Shown: positions 12,545 to 25,414, counted from the stretch's first letter. The stretch is 64,000 bases of DNA from Rhynchospora pubera (GCA_028095005.1 CM051460.1:75471676-75535675); one strand, 5' to 3'. The notes: generated by a model from the letters alone, not told the origin. Numbers and translations: made by a program.

Positions 12545-13159
12545 ATTATTATTTTTTAACTCCGTTCCTGCAGCTTATCTTCCATATTTTGAAGGTAAAA
12601 GATTTTTTATATTCTTTCGTTAGGTAATTATCTTTTGCGCTTTAATTGAGTTATGTACTGCTTAAATTTACATGAACTGCTTAGGTTTTGAACTGTATAT
12701 ATTCTTTTGCTAAAAAAATTCAAATATAAATTGCATATTACAAGTTTCTGCTATTAATAATCTTTGCTTTTGGATTTTGTTTCTATAATTACCACATAAT
12801 CTTGATTCGCGTGAGTTTATGAAAAAAATGATATTCACAAGAGTTTTTGTGGAGAAAAGCTAAGCCACTAGCAAGGTTAATGCAAATTAACAGAAGTATT
12901 GAAACACAAATTTAAGTCTTAACAATTTGCACTAATAAATGAAAACCTTTTCAGTTTGATTCATTTTAAAATTTCATGCAAGTGCACGACATTTTGTGAT
13001 TGTTGTATTTATCTTTAAAAAATTATTGTACTCGAGAAAAAGCGAGAGAGGAGGTGAGGGAGTGGATTAGATCTGCCTCATAGTCATAGGTAATATGCTT
13101 CAGAATAAAAAAAAAATTATAAAGGAAATGGAGATGAATCGATAGAAGAGGAAAAGAGC

Positions 13160-16100
13160 TCTCTATATAATCATAAACCCCTAAATTTCAAACCGTAGGA
13201 GTACTTTAGAAATATTGGTGCATCCCAGCCGTCCCTCTCTTCTGCAGCTCTTCATCTCAGCCGTCCCTTTTTTCCACTCTGCCTGATTGGTTTGGTCTGC
13301 TTTTCCTGTGTGGGATGGCCCTGGCCTATTCTCTTGGTTGGGATTTTATGTTGCGATTCCTCTGTGCTTTCCTGGTAGGTTCCTCATGCTTGGCCTTGGC
13401 TTGGCCTGTGTTCTTATCCAATCGCTTTGTTTTTCTTCTTTGTGCCGCACCTTTCGCTGTTCTGCGTTTGGTCCTTAGTGGATCTGTGTGTGCTTTCTCC
13501 GCTCGGTCTCTGCTCCTTTCTGTCATTCCAGTTTGTACGATCTACTGTGATGACCTCTCTACCTGCTCTCGAAAATACTGATTTCCTGTTGCGCTGCGAC
13601 AGATCCATTCTTCTCATCGCTCCTTCTTTCTTGCTTTCTTCCTGTGTTGTTCTGGTGCGTGTCTTTTCTTTCTCGGTTCTGTTTTCACCATTTTTTGCTT
13701 TTTCGAGATCAAAATCGATTTTGGTTATTCCTCCACTGTTGTTGCTTCTCATTTAGGTGTCCTGTGTTTCTTCCTTTTGCTGTGCTGTTTTTTCCTGATT
13801 TTGTCATTTTTTTTCATTTCGGTTCTGCCTCTACTGCTTATTAACTTTTTCTTTTTGGTATTCTACAGGTTTCCTGGGGGTGTTGTTCATGGCTTGCTGT
13901 TGTTTGGCGAGGGATTGCTGCGGTTTTCTATTCTATTCGTTTCTTCCTGTTGTGCTGTGCTGGTATTTTTTCCTTTACTGTCTACGTGTGTGTGTGTGTG
14001 TTTCATTTCTGTTGGTTTACTGTTTTGGTCCTGCTTTGTGCATCCAGTTATGTGTCTTTCATTTTTTGTGGTTACAGGTTATCAGGTTAGTTTTTCAGGA
14101 TATTACAACTTCTGTTGTTTCGGTGTATAAAATAGTTAGTGGTGTTGGTGTCGGGGGAAATTTTTTTTGGGAAAGTTCCGTGCGGTGTTTGATCATATGT
14201 GCAATATCTCAGCTAAATAAATAAGAGATTAGCCACCAATTCCTTTGTGCATTTGGATAGGCTCAGCAAGAAAATTTTATTGTCGTGTTATTTTCATTTA
14301 GTAATGGCCGATTATTTAGTGGTGGTGCTCATAGAAGTATTTTTTTCCCTTTATTTGGTGGTGAGTGCTTTACCATGTATCTATTTAGTTCTATTTAGTT
14401 CTATTTTAATTTCAAATGGTGAGTAATGCAGCCATTTGCAACTTTTTAATAAGTGCTAGATGAAAGAAAATATTGACCCTGCTGCTTTGTGTTTTGGTCT
14501 TTTGGAGGAGCTCTGAATGAGGCTGGGATTGTGACGAATGTCAAGGTCAGTTCATTAAGGTGGCTATAAAAATGGTAAATAATGCAGAACTAAGGTACTG
14601 AAGCATTTTTACATTATTTTAGTGTGCATTTTAGTTTCTTCATGTGTTTCATGAAATGCTCGGGTCAAAATTGTGAGCTTGAAGAGGTCTGTTTAGGTGA
14701 GCTTGATATCAATAATTGTCGTTTCCTTTCAATGTAGTTATTGCCTATCAGTTAGTGGATTGATCTGTATCTATTAATGTATTTGTGCATATTTATAGGA
14801 AACAAGTGAAATTTTTTGAAGATGCAAATGAATTTTTTATGATAGTTCTTATCTATCGATTTTGAATTAAAAATTTATTGAGATCGATGCTCAGGTTTGC
14901 TTTTGCTTTGCACAGATGCTCTCTTTGGTTGGAGGGCTACATTTCACACGATATGATTTCTTTTGCTTTCTATTTTGATTTTCATTCTTATTACAAGATG
15001 CTTGCTATGGTTTCTCTTTCCTGTACAACACTGGGTTCAAAGTTTGTTTTGGCTTAACAAAAAAATAGTGATGGGTTTGTGCTCTACTATACAACAATGA
15101 GAGTGGTTGTTTGGGATCAGCAAAAAAAATGCTGCTATATTGAGGAGTTGTTTCCTTCTCCCATGGCGCATCTTACAAAGAAAGAAAACGAGCGGCCGAC
15201 GAAGGCAGAAGGTGAACGGCTGTTGATCAAGCCTTTTCCTTCGTTTCTCCTAAGCTGGTATATGACTATCGTGATCCTTTAATATTTTATTTGTAGTCGT
15301 GTTTCAGCCTATATATTCATCTCTTGATTTTTTTGAGCTCCTGTAATCAATTTGCTCCTGTAATTAAATAGTGATCCACGCCCATTCAGGAGAAAAAATT
15401 GCATGTAGTGGGATTAATTTCCTCCTGTAATCAATTTCTTTTAAGTAGTGATGAGTTTCAGTTTCTGTAATCAATTTGTTCATGTAATTAAGTTGCGATC
15501 CACGCCCATTCAGAAGAAAAGTTCAGGTCATGTAATCAATTTGCTCCTGCCATTACCCTTTAATTTTCTGCCGAGCAAAATTACATGTATCTAACCTCCT
15601 GTATTTCAGCTTATATATTTGTCTCAACTTGCAGCATCAGTTTTGTGGATTAGTAGATCGGTCGATTCGCTTCTTTTTCGGTCTGATTTTTTTTTCTCTT
15701 TCATGTTTATTGCTTCTGTTGTTGCTTAATGTTGTCCCCTTTTGTTTAATTTATATAAATCTGCATTTTTCTTTCTCTATTTTGTTTAGCAAATTTTGAT
15801 TGTGGTACTATATTGGCTTGATTTTTTTTTTTTGCTTCTTTACAGGGTGGTTTTACATTTGCACTCCCTGATCTGTTCTCCTTGGCGGCTATCTATTTTT
15901 CCATTTTCATTGCTTCAGGTGGTGTTTCCTTTGCATGATTCTATTTAATGCATATAATGTTTGGTATTGTATCGTTAAATGGCAACTTCCAATCAGGTGT
16001 CCTTCTTAATACCATCACTTAAATTTAAACTAACATTATTTTTCCAATTATTTAGCGGATAGCTTAAATGTCTCACAAAAATAATTACACTGATGGTTTA

Positions 16101-19100
16101 GGAATTCTGATAATTAATTTGCTTCTGAAATAACAAATCTCAGCAATAGAATGTAAACTTTGGAATAGAATTTTTAGATGAAAACAAGCTTCTTTACTAC
16201 AAAGTACAAACCAAAAAAAAAAAAAAAAAACTTATTTTCTAAGAGGAGTCCTGATTAGCTAATTCATTGATGAAAGTTGAAGGTTTTCTTTTTTTTGAAT
16301 TTTAAAGTTGAAGGTTTGAATAATATATTAAAAGGATCATAGGATTCTAAAGGAGAGTTTGAATTATGACTGATCTGTTTTGTTCGTCTTATCTTACCAT
16401 GAGATTCCATTACATGTCCTTTTCCTTGGAAAATTTTTAAAAATATTAGTTAAAAATGTGATTAGCTCATGTATATTCTCATCATTCTTTTAAATAGTGA
16501 CCCGCTAAACCGAGGATCTAAACTGTCATTCTTTTAAAGCTAATCTTCATGCATGTCAAAAGTCCATATCCATCCAATGTTGGTTTGTCAGTATCATGAT
16601 TTGCAATTCTGGTCATGCTATTGCAGGTGCAGTAATGTCAAACATGCACTTTCAGAAGAACCACTTTGTAAGCTGGAATTGGCTATATATTTAGCAGGTA
16701 CTGATCCAAGCTTTATGGAGTGTTTGATTTTTTCTGTTATATAGGATGGGTAATAAAATGATGCCTTTGCTAATTTTACCATGCATTTATTTCGATTCTG
16801 TAACCTTCTAATAATTGTCCATTTTTCTTTATTTTTGCAGGTTTGCTTGGATCGAGCTTATGGACTTGAGAAGGATTTCTTCAATTAGCCAGGTCTCTCT
16901 AATCAGCAATGGTGCTGCTCAGTCATGATGCCTGCTGCAAGTGATTGTTGTCGGTGATTAGAAGTTTTATATTTCTTTCCTTTTACCTTTTTTTTGTCTA
17001 TTTGCATGCATATGTCAAAGGATTTTCTATTTCGGAGTGAAATTCTATTTTCTAGGAAATATTTTTTTCCCAATTTTAAATTTCTTTCAATTTCAGGTAT
17101 TGAAAATTTCCTTCAAAAATATCTCTGAAGGCTTTCGATCTCACAATGGTTCACATCTGAGCAGCACGAACAAGAAAATAATGAAGTATGTTTTTTAATC
17201 GCTTTACGAAAACAAATTTTGCTTGCAAAAATATAAGTATTGTTTCTGTGAGTGCTTTAGCTAAACCTTTTGTCTGTATTGATTCAGCCACGAAGCAAGA
17301 GACAAGGCTATGGCGAAACTGATAGGGGAACCACATCTGAGTTCAAACAAGTGATTATTTTGGCTCCAACAAATTCAGGTCTTATATGGATAGTCTTATA
17401 ACTTGATCTCAGATATAGGGACAGTTGTGGTTCTTTAGAAGATGGTACATACTTTTTTTTGGGTTTAATTCGGTAAGCAGATTTGTTATGTTTACTGTTT
17501 TTACATGTCTATAGTAAACTATAGAATTAAGCAGAGTCAACCAATAGGCATTATTAATATGTAAGGGAATTCTGTTATGCAGCTCTGGAATATTTAAAGA
17601 CATTATTAATACGAAAAAGGTTAATAAATACTATAGAGAAAGCCTGTGCTTTTGTTATGGATTCAATTTGAAATGTTTTGTTGCTTGGTTTTAAGGAAAT
17701 TCTGACGGAACAGTTCAAGAGTAAGAATCCTTTGCCTTTTCCCTTTCCCTATAATTTCTTAAGATATGTATCATCTTTTTTACTATTTTGTTTATTATCA
17801 TCATCATTATCTTAATACAGCTATAGATGGGTGGCATATGGAGAGGCAAGTGAAAACCGGTTTGCTATTTATTGTGTCCTTATCTATCATGGAATATCTC
17901 AGGTTCTTTTCTTACTTCAATGTTGATGCAGTTTCAGACATAACAGTAAATTAATTATTTTATTTCTTACAATAGAAACTTATTGGTTCATGGATTGGAC
18001 TTTTTACTGTCCAACGTGTGATAGTATGCCACTGACATTCAATTAATGAAAAAATTGTTTACCTTTTGTCCTATTGTCATTTATTGGCATAGCGATCTTA
18101 ATCATGTGGTTGCTTGATATGCTGGTAGCCTGGTACCATTAGCTAAACTTTCTAATATATATATATATATATATTTCTATCTAATAGACAGAGCCAATTC
18201 CCAAAGTAAGATGCCCTTTGAATGTGGAGTGTAAAGAAGCATCGGTTGAGAAGGTGAATATATCACCTGTTGCCTTATTTGTTTGGTATATTCAGGTTTA
18301 TATTGTTTCTTAATTACAAACAGGTTGACTATTAATACTTTTGTTTTGGTTTGTTTCCGTAGAAAAACTTGGTCTTTTTATGGGGTTGCAACTATGGATG
18401 GTAGCCATCGATTCACGAGCGAACCAGTGCCTCAAATTCCAAGTAATTCTTTTGATCATAATTACTTATTTGTGGCTGTTGTTTTTTACTAGATAGAAGT
18501 TAAATCTGATGGAGCAATATAAGATCAGCATTACCTATTCAAATGAAGCAATTTATACCGAAAAATTTAGTTAGTATTTCATCTCAATCCAATTGGAATA
18601 TTCACCTAATGTCATTCTGGATAGTGAACATAAAGAGATTATGTTAATGGAAAAAATAGAAGATACCATTATTCTTTATTCACTTATTTTTGTAAAAGAA
18701 TGCATATTAGAATATATTAAAAGGTATACTGAAAGGTGCATTGGCGGTTGTTAAATTGGCTTTTTGTTCACACTTTATGTTTAAATGATTGCTTATAAAA
18801 AAGGATGCATTATTACTTTCCTGAATATGCGACAGACCTTTGCTTATTTCAATGATTCTATGAAATTACATAAGTTTACTTTGCTCGCTCAAAAATTATT
18901 GTCATCTGTATGATTGAGCTGTTTAGATGAAGGCATGATTTCTTTTTATGATATGGCAAGCTGTGGTTGATTATTTTTTGGTACTTGGGAATTTGATAAC
19001 AGATGGTGTCAGCATGTCATGCTGTCGTTTTTCCCCCCTTTGGACTACTTTGTTAGGTAACAACAAGGCCACAATAGAAAACAATAGCAACAAGACCACA

Positions 19101-19693
19101 ATAGATAACAACTCAAGGCTTTTCATTTGCTGAACTACAATCTGATTTTGTTATCTTGCTTTGCCTTGCAATTAATTCTCTGAAGAAAATACAGCATGCA
19201 TCTGCTAACAAGCAATTAAGAAATTTTATGATCTCTTTTTTCCAAAGAACAAATTATTTACTAATTAATCCTAGTTATACCCAATTTATTATCTTGATTT
19301 TCATTTTTATTATTGGTTTGTTGTTTTTAGGGTTATTAAGTGCAAGACAGATTTGTGAATTTTTTTTCCCGAAGCTAATAGAAGCATGTCATGCCACCTG
19401 TAAACTTGAACTATCAGTGTACTATGTACGCTTCGCTTTGATCTAAGTCATTGGATCGATTCAAGTCAAATCTTGCTGTGAGCCAAATTAATAATAATGC
19501 ATTTGTGTTTCATGGATGGATTTGATCCTTCAAAATTGTGATCAGTCTTGCTGGGTAAAAAAAATTGTAATGAAATAAATTAAAAGGTGCATGTTCATGT
19601 TTTCCTTAAAAAAATTAAGAACAATAATAAAATGTATTCAAATTAAACATAAGGATTGGACTTACATCGCGCGAAGCGCGATGCTGTAGCTAG
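13160..19693 (+). mobile_element. Probable Helitron, about 6.5 kb
   Basis: The 3' end is textbook: an 8-bp GC-rich hairpin CATCGCGC-GAA-GCGCGATG at 19665-19683, six bases, then CTAG at 19690-19693 followed by T. The 5' end is less certain; TCTCTATATAATCATAAACC at 13160 has the TC start and AT-rich opening usual for plant Helitrons, but the preceding base is C and not the expected A. Inside I found no intact Rep/helicase ORF, so it is non-autonomous or decayed. The first kilobase is T-rich with several overlapping but unconvincing ORFs, and exon-like pieces bounded by splice-like signals occur near 16626-16699 and 16842-16900. These could be captured gene fragments or a spliced non-coding transcript. 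No product is assigned. Confidence 0.5.
15341..15525. repeat. Imperfect direct repeat inside the Helitron
   Basis: Two copies, about 118 bp apart, of a 60-bp segment containing TGTAATCAATTTG and GATCCACGCCCATTCAG (15341-15400 and 15460-15520). A third partial copy of TGTAATCAATTTGCTCCTG follows at about 15531. Confidence 0.75.
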
Positions 19694-20985
19694 TTATTGT
19701 CATTTTGGTCTCTCCAAAATTTGATGCGTAAGATTTAGTTTTTCATTTTTCTTTTATTCCATTTCTTACCTTCCCTTCCATTATAGTTTCTAGGGACTAG
19801 GGTAGTACCTTACTTCTTATATGGGCCCAACAAATTTAACTTGAAAACAGAAAAAAATTCAAATAAAAGCCCATTCACCACTAATATAACCAAAGCCAAG
19901 GTGTTGAGATCAATCATCAACGCGACAACGCCCAAGAATGTCGTGGGCTCGTGGCAAAGCGGCAAGCAACTAAAAAGACCGAAAAATTAAAAATACTATT
20001 AAAATATTCATAAATTTCGTAAATATTACTAAAAAGTTAAAATTATATAAATAGTATCACAATATCATTCTTCGTGTATTGTTCTTTGAAAGAACGATAC
20101 AACCATTTTGAATATTTTATTAATATATTTTATTAATATACATTTAATATTTTTAATATTTTAATTATTTTTTGTGTAAATTTAATATTTGTATGGCTTG
20201 AGTATTTCAAGCATGAACGATGATCATATCATTCAATCAACTGATCAGTTCAAATTATATGTATGTTACGCCAATCGAGTTTAACAAGCTCTATATATAG
20301 AGATTTAAAAACGAGAGAAAATCAAACCGAGATATACTCCAACAACAAAGAAAAGAGAGCTCGAAGGGAAAAACGGTGCTCAGCCGATCAAGCACCAAGC
20401 AACACCACTATTCCAGCCTCGCCTTTGTGGCTTCTTTCACCAGCACCTCGGCCACCAGTGGAACTATTTGATCTGTCATAGCAAGAGAACTAGAAAAGGA
20501 GATGAGTGAGTGAGTTCAGGAGATTTCCAAAATGAGAATTGGACAGCCAAGGGTAATTTTGTCATTCGGAGAATATTGTTACGTTGCTCCAGCCTCCAGT
20601 GGTATACAGTGTCCAAGCACTCGTGATTATACCTGTCGAAAGTCGTTTGCCGTTTTTCCTGACATTAAAAATAAATGGAAGGGTTTGTGGCATAAAAAAT
20701 TATACTGTTTTCTAACAAAATGATATGTGGCACATTTAGTTATACAATTTCGACCGTTTCAACTTTATTACAAACCGTTTTATGTGTAATTTCTAAAATG
20801 GAACGGTTGATGGTACAGAAATCTGTTTCGTTTAATAAACGAAACGGTAAGTGACATGCAAGTTTCATACTGTTCTTATAATGCCACGATAACGATAGAG
20901 CCCTCTACCGTTCCATTTAAGACATCCTGACTCGTGATGGGACAAGATCACTAGGAAGACATATGCTTACGGTGATATAATATTT
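19694..20985. other. No supported gene
   Basis: AT-rich. One 72-codon frame near 20263-20481 has no recognisable domain. At 20740-20930 there are scattered runs such as CGTTTCGTTTAATAAACGAAACGG that resemble the interior of hAT elements found elsewhere in the window, so part is probably transposon debris. Confidence 0.5.
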
Positions 20986-20987
20986 AT

Positions 20988-21142
20988 ATAATTTCGCATG
21001 TCCGGTGCTCGGCAAAATAAATAAAATACAATATACATACGTTTAAAAAAAAGAATATTTCCCATTATTAACTGGCAAACAATGCAATAATTTCGCATGT
21101 GCGGTGCTCCGCAAAATAAATAAAATGCGATACACATAAGAA
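20988..21142. repeat. Two direct copies of a dispersed repeat
   Basis: A segment with ATTTCGCATGT-(G/C)CGGTGCTC-GCAAAATAAATAAAAT occurs at about 20988-21042 and 21088-21142. A third copy with the same neighbouring AACTGG-AAAC sequence lies at about 23690-23770, on the far side of the long-TIR element between them. Confidence 0.7.
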
Positions 21143-21428
21143 AGAAGTAAAAATCTGATATATATACCCCTCTAGTCATAAATAATTGAAATTATATATA
21201 CCTCTAATATTCAGATTTGGAAAATTTCCCCTCCAAACATAATTACTATTGATGTATACCTTTTGACTATTCCTAGAGATTTTTAAATTATGAGAAATCA
21301 TTATATAAAATCTAGGACGAAAACACCTACAATTTATGTCAGACAGACAATCTTCTTTCCCTTTTCAGACATTACTCTTCTTATTGAAAGAGGAAAATCT
21401 GTATCTTTTTAAAATGATGTCTAGAGAA

Positions 21429-21744
21429 TAGAGCTGTCAAACGTGGCTGAAATGCACATAATAGTCTGTTTCGTTGCTGTTTCGTTAAAAAACACGGTAT
21501 AAGATTCCATTTCGTTAATCGTTCCATTTCTGAAACGGTATAGAATATCATTTCATTATTCGTTCCACTTTAGAATTTACATATGAAACGATTTGAAAGG
21601 AGGCGAAACGATTCGAAACGGTATGATTGTGCATTTCATTTACCATTTCGTTATTGGAACGGAATGAAAATCGATTCTGTTATTCGTTCTATTTCGCTTA
21701 ACCGAAACGAAATCACGTGCCATTTTGTCATGTTGATAGCTATA
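21429..21744. mobile_element. hAT-type MITE
   Basis: 316 bp with ends TAGAGCTGTC and (reverse complement) TATAGCTATC, flanked by an 8-bp duplication, CTAGAGAA left and CTAGAGAG right (7 of 8). The interior is rich in alternating AAACG/CGTTT motifs. TIR start TAG and 8-bp TSD point to hAT. Confidence 0.75.
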
Positions 21745-22059
21745 CTAGAGAGCACTTCTATCCATCGCTTGAGTAGGCAAGAAGCAATCTCTTTTGGCCC
21801 CACCATAAGATACTATTTTTTATTGGTTGCTAATCCATTAACCTGGTTAGTTATTAATTTTATAGTGCAGATGACTGGTAGCTGTTGGAAATAATTAATG
21901 GTACTGTTCTTTTTGACATAACACTAGTTTAATAAAAAAATTGCAGTTCAAAGAGGTGCCTTAGGTTCAACATAAGAAGTTAGAGCAGGCTTGAAGCACT
22001 CTAAAATTACAGTTATGATAAGAATCTGATATGAGACCTCCAATTTTTTAGTTTAATAA

Positions 22060-22208
22060 TTTCTTTTGGGAAGAAGAAAAAAATGGAAGAAGTGGAAAGA
22101 AGTATTGGGAAGTGTACATGTAACTTTGTGAAGAATTTGGATTGTTTAATAATAAATTTGGGCCCTTCTTCTCTTATTCTCTTCTTCCCGCTCCAATCCA
22201 AACACAAC
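22060..22208. mobile_element. Tourist-like MITE, partial
   Basis: Reverse-orientation relative of family B with GGAAGAAG-rich ends and TGTAACTTTGTGAAGAATTTGG inside (given here in pieces: GTAACTTTGTGAAG, AATTTGGATTG). The left terminus is not recognisable, the right ends CCAATCCAAACACAACC. It abuts the next MITE. Confidence 0.55.
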
Positions 22209-22212
22209 CTTT

Positions 22213-22357
22213 GGGTGCGTTTGGATCGTTGGAAGAAAGAAGAAGAAGAAAAAAAATTATAAACAATTCAAACTCTTCACAAAGATACATATTTCCCAAT
22301 ACTTCTTCTCACTTCTTCCCTTCTTCCCTTCTTCCCACACCTATCAAAATGGAGACT
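22213..22357. mobile_element. Tourist-like MITE, family B copy 2
   Basis: Starts GGGTGCGTTTGGATC and ends CACACCTATCAAAATGGAGAC, a mutated counterpart of the family B right end. Interior AAACTCTTCACAAAG as in the copy at 12402. Confidence 0.65.
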
Positions 22358-23469
22358 TTATGAAGTGATTTAATATGATGTTAGTAAGTTTGGTTTACTT
22401 GATGTTAGCTTCAGAGATTGTCGAGGAAGCAATAAAAGTAATATTGACATATTCTAACTTTTATTGACATATTCTAGCTTGAGATAGAGCGGAAGTGAGA
22501 AGAGTAGTAGTATTGTATTAAACTGACAAAACATAGAAATTTTATTAGAGAGAGTGATCCCATTTTACTCAAATTACATCAGTTTTTATCGCTAGATTTA
22601 ATCTAGCAACTTAATTAACTACTTAAGATCTATTGAGGACAACGTTCTAGGACATATTGCATAACTTCAAAATTCCATATGTGAGTGAAGAGAAATATGA
22701 ATTTTCATTTAACATATCGTTTGTCTATTTGTATATTAGTGTAATCAATATTTGGCAAACATATGTACAACATAATTAACATCTAATTTATACATAGTAT
22801 AATAATAATTTTTAAATAAATAACTCTAAAATAATATAATATAAACAATATGAGATATCAAATATAGGTATAATAACAGCCCAAGATCCAAAGTAATATA
22901 TCTAATATATAAAACAATAATTCGAGACTCAAAACGTACAATAAAAAAAATATAACAATTCGTTATGAAATTTTATTTTTTTTTTATAATTTTACATACT
23001 AGATTTATTAGAAATCTCATTGAACACTCTTTTTTTTTTATATATGCATATGTGCTGCAAATAATCATTCATTCAAGCATCTCCTATTTTATTCTAAGTT
23101 GTCTTAATAAGATTCATTGCGAAGAAAAAAAGAAGGTGATTCGTCAAAAACAAATTCGACTTGGGTCCTTGTGTGTTTTTTTAAGAGTCATTATATGCGA
23201 TTTAAATTAAACACGATATTTTCATCTGGGTCCTTCAAATTTTTGAAATGGATCCTGACTTCTTATTTTTTTTATTCACAAATAAGGATTTTATTGTCAC
23301 AATAATTCTTTTTTTTTTCAGGTGGGTCCCTTGCAAACAACATAGGCGAGTCCAGCCTTATAGGCCAGACCTTAAGCCTAAAGGAGAGCTGTGCAAAGAA
23401 AGAAGGAGAAGTTGGAGAACACAACTACCTCACCTGCAAATATCGATTACCATAGTGGTAAATAGAATG
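22358..23469. other. Interior of long-TIR element, no supported gene
   Basis: AT-rich, no convincing ORF. The 23328-23460 part is less AT-rich (GGTGGGTCCCTTGC onward) and could be a captured fragment, but no protein family was recognised. Confidence 0.5.
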
Positions 23470-23896
23470 AAGATGAAGAGTAGGACATTTTCGTCCTAAA
23501 TTTGAAAACGTGATTCGCCATAATTAAAAAGATCATTATATATAAAAAAAATCATTATATATAATCAAAAGGTATATATCTAATATTCTATAGTGATTAG
23601 ATTTGGGGATATTTTCAAATCTGAAAATTAGAGGGCGTATTTCCAATTACGTAAACAGCTGATTTTCCAAAAAAAAAAAAAAACATGAACCATAATTAAC
23701 TGGAAAACGATTTAATTTCGCTTGTCGGTGCTCCGAAAAATAAATAAAATGCAATGCACATAAAAAAAATGAGAATATGGGCCATCATTAACTTGCAAAC
23801 AGTGAGATGGTTAGTCGATTCTAGAATTAAAGATTTGACCAGAAACCAGATCATCAGGCTGAATACGTAGCAAAAAACTATTACGTGAACTGCATG

Positions 23897-24546
23897 TTGC
23901 CGGAGAATTAAATTATTTATTTATTATTGTTATTTTTCTTGTTGTTTAATCTTTAAGAGGTTCGTAGACAACTTTGTAGCCGCATGAAATTGCCGGAGAA
24001 TTAAATTATTTATTTATTATTGTTATTTTTCTTGTTGTTTAATCTCTAAGAGGTTCGTAGACAACTTTGTAGCCGCATGAAATTGCCGGAGAATTAAATT
24101 ATTTATTTATTATTGTTATTTTTCTTGTTGTTTAATCTCTAAGAGGTTCGTAGACAACTTTGTAGCCGCAAGAAATTGCCGGAGAATTAAATTATTTATT
24201 TATTATTGTTATTTTTCTTGTTGTTTAATCTCTAAGAGGTTCGTACGTAGACAACTTTGTAGCCGCAAGAAATTGCCGGAGAATTAAATTATTTATTTAT
24301 TATTGATATTTTTCTTGTTGTTTAATCTCTAAGGCTCCGTTTGGATGCGTTGAGAATAAGGTAGGAAGAAGGAAGAAGGAAAGAAATTTATTGGGAAGTG
24401 TGTAACTTTTGTGAAGAGTTTGGATGGTTAGAAATAAATTTATTAGTAAAAAGTGGTTATTCCTTATTCCTTATTCCGGGAAGAAGTCATCCAAACGGAG
24501 CCTAAGAGGTTGGTACTGTTGGTAGACAACTTTGTAGCCGCATGAA
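23897..24546. repeat. Five-copy 93-bp tandem array, last copy split by a MITE
   Basis: Units start TTGCCGGAGAATTAAATT at 23897, 23990, 24083, 24176 and 24273. The first three spacings are exactly 93 bp; the fourth is 97 because of a CGTA duplication. The fifth unit runs 24273-24332, is interrupted by the family A MITE, and resumes at 24506-24546. Units are almost identical, so amplification was recent relative to the surrounding DNA. Confidence 0.95.
24333..24502. mobile_element. Tourist-like MITE, family A copy 2
   Basis: 170 bp, GGCTCCGTTTGGATG to ATCCAAACGGAGCC, flanked by TAA on both sides (24330-24332 and 24503-24505). Because it sits inside a tandem repeat, the uninterrupted neighbours show the empty site TCTCTAAGAGG with a single TAA, proving a 3-bp TAA duplication. 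TAA/TTA duplications define PIF/Harbinger, so the whole family is Tourist. Confidence 0.95.
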
Positions 24547-24550
24547 ACAA

Positions 24551-24916
24551 ATGCATAGGATTCCTATGCACTGCATATTTTTTTAAAATATTTTTATAAA
24601 TTTACATATCTAATTTAACCAATCTAATTTATATATTGAAATCTCATAGCAAATCAAATTTTATAATTTTTTAGATTTTATTATTATTTTTCGATTTTTT
24701 TTAATTTGTCATTTTTGAAATGTTGTAAATAATAGTTTGTTTCCAATAATAACATGTTTTAAAAAATTTAAAAAAGTAATAAAATCTAAAAAATTATAAA
24801 ATTTGATTTGCTATGAAATTTCAATATAAAAATTAGATTGGTTAAATTAAATTTGTCAATTTACAAAAATATTCTAAAAAAAATTCGCGGTGCATAGAAA
24901 GTCTTATGCACTATGG
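24551..24916. mobile_element. Foldback element FB1
   Basis: An approximately 365-bp inverted repeat. The left arm contains ATATATTGAAATCTCATAG and CAAATTTTATAATTTTTTAG; the right arm carries their reverse complements. Each end bears its own short palindrome, GCATAGGA-T-TCCTATGC on the left and a TGCATA...TATGCA version on the right. Shares its arm core with FB2-FB6 in the BAHD intron. Confidence 0.8.
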
Positions 24917-25058
24917 TGTGTATTAAATTTTCTCTCAATTTCTAGGTAAAACTTTGGTCAAGTGAGTTAAAAAAAGTCAAAGCTAATAAATATTAATATT
25001 TTAATCAAAATCGAATGGCACTAACTGATTTCTAGATCCGCTTATTTCCGTACAATAT

Positions 25059-25254
25059 GGCTCCGTTTGGATGCGTTGAGAATAAGGTAGGAAGAAGGAA
25101 GAAGGGAAGAAATTTATTGGGAAGGGATAAATTTATTGGGAAGTGTGTAACTTTTGTGAAGAGTTTGAATGGTTAGAAATAAATTTATTGGTAAAAAATG
25201 GTTATTCCTTATTCCTTATTCCTTATTTCGGAAAGAAGCCATCCAAACGGAGCC
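25059..25254. mobile_element. Tourist-like MITE, family A copy 3
   Basis: 196 bp, same termini and interior as the copy at 11979. It ends about 160 bp upstream of the BAHD TATA box, so it is part of that gene's proximal promoter region. Confidence 0.9.
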
Positions 25255-25414
25255 TTATATTATTTGTTTCTGAACTTTATTATTTTTACTGTGACGTACG
25301 TAGGTAAGTTGACGGAAGAAACCATTATTCACATCCGTGACTTTTTAACCTATTTGTGCGGGGCGTGACACTGGTAGACTGGTAGTCCCAAGATTCATGG
25401 ACTCATCTAGCGCA

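Larger units (their letters stand above)
21183..23652. mobile_element. Long-TIR Mutator-like element, about 2.5 kb
   Basis: The segment at about 21183-21345 matches the reverse complement of about 23470-23652 over more than 150 bp. Shared landmarks include AATATTCAGATTTGG versus its counterpart, GTATACCTTTTGA and TAGGACGAAAA. Long terminal inverted repeats of this sort, opening with ATATATACC(C)TCTAAT, are typical of Mutator-like elements. No clean 9-bp target duplication was identified, so the edges are approximate. The interior holds a hAT MITE and two Tourist-like MITEs and no transposase. Confidence 0.6.

Noticed and set aside
13287..14224. Several overlapping ORFs of 63-117 codons, some with hydrophobic runs
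   Set aside because: T-rich low-complexity sequence gives F/L/V/S-rich frames on one strand; no domain, several equally open frames, and it lies inside the probable Helitron.
20263..20481. 72-codon plus ORF ending LLSPAPRPPVELFDLS
   Set aside because: No domain and no supporting splice sites; flanked by transposon debris.
23897..24332. CRISPR-like regular repeats
   Set aside because: Units are adjacent 93-bp tandem copies with no unique spacers, in a plant nuclear genome.
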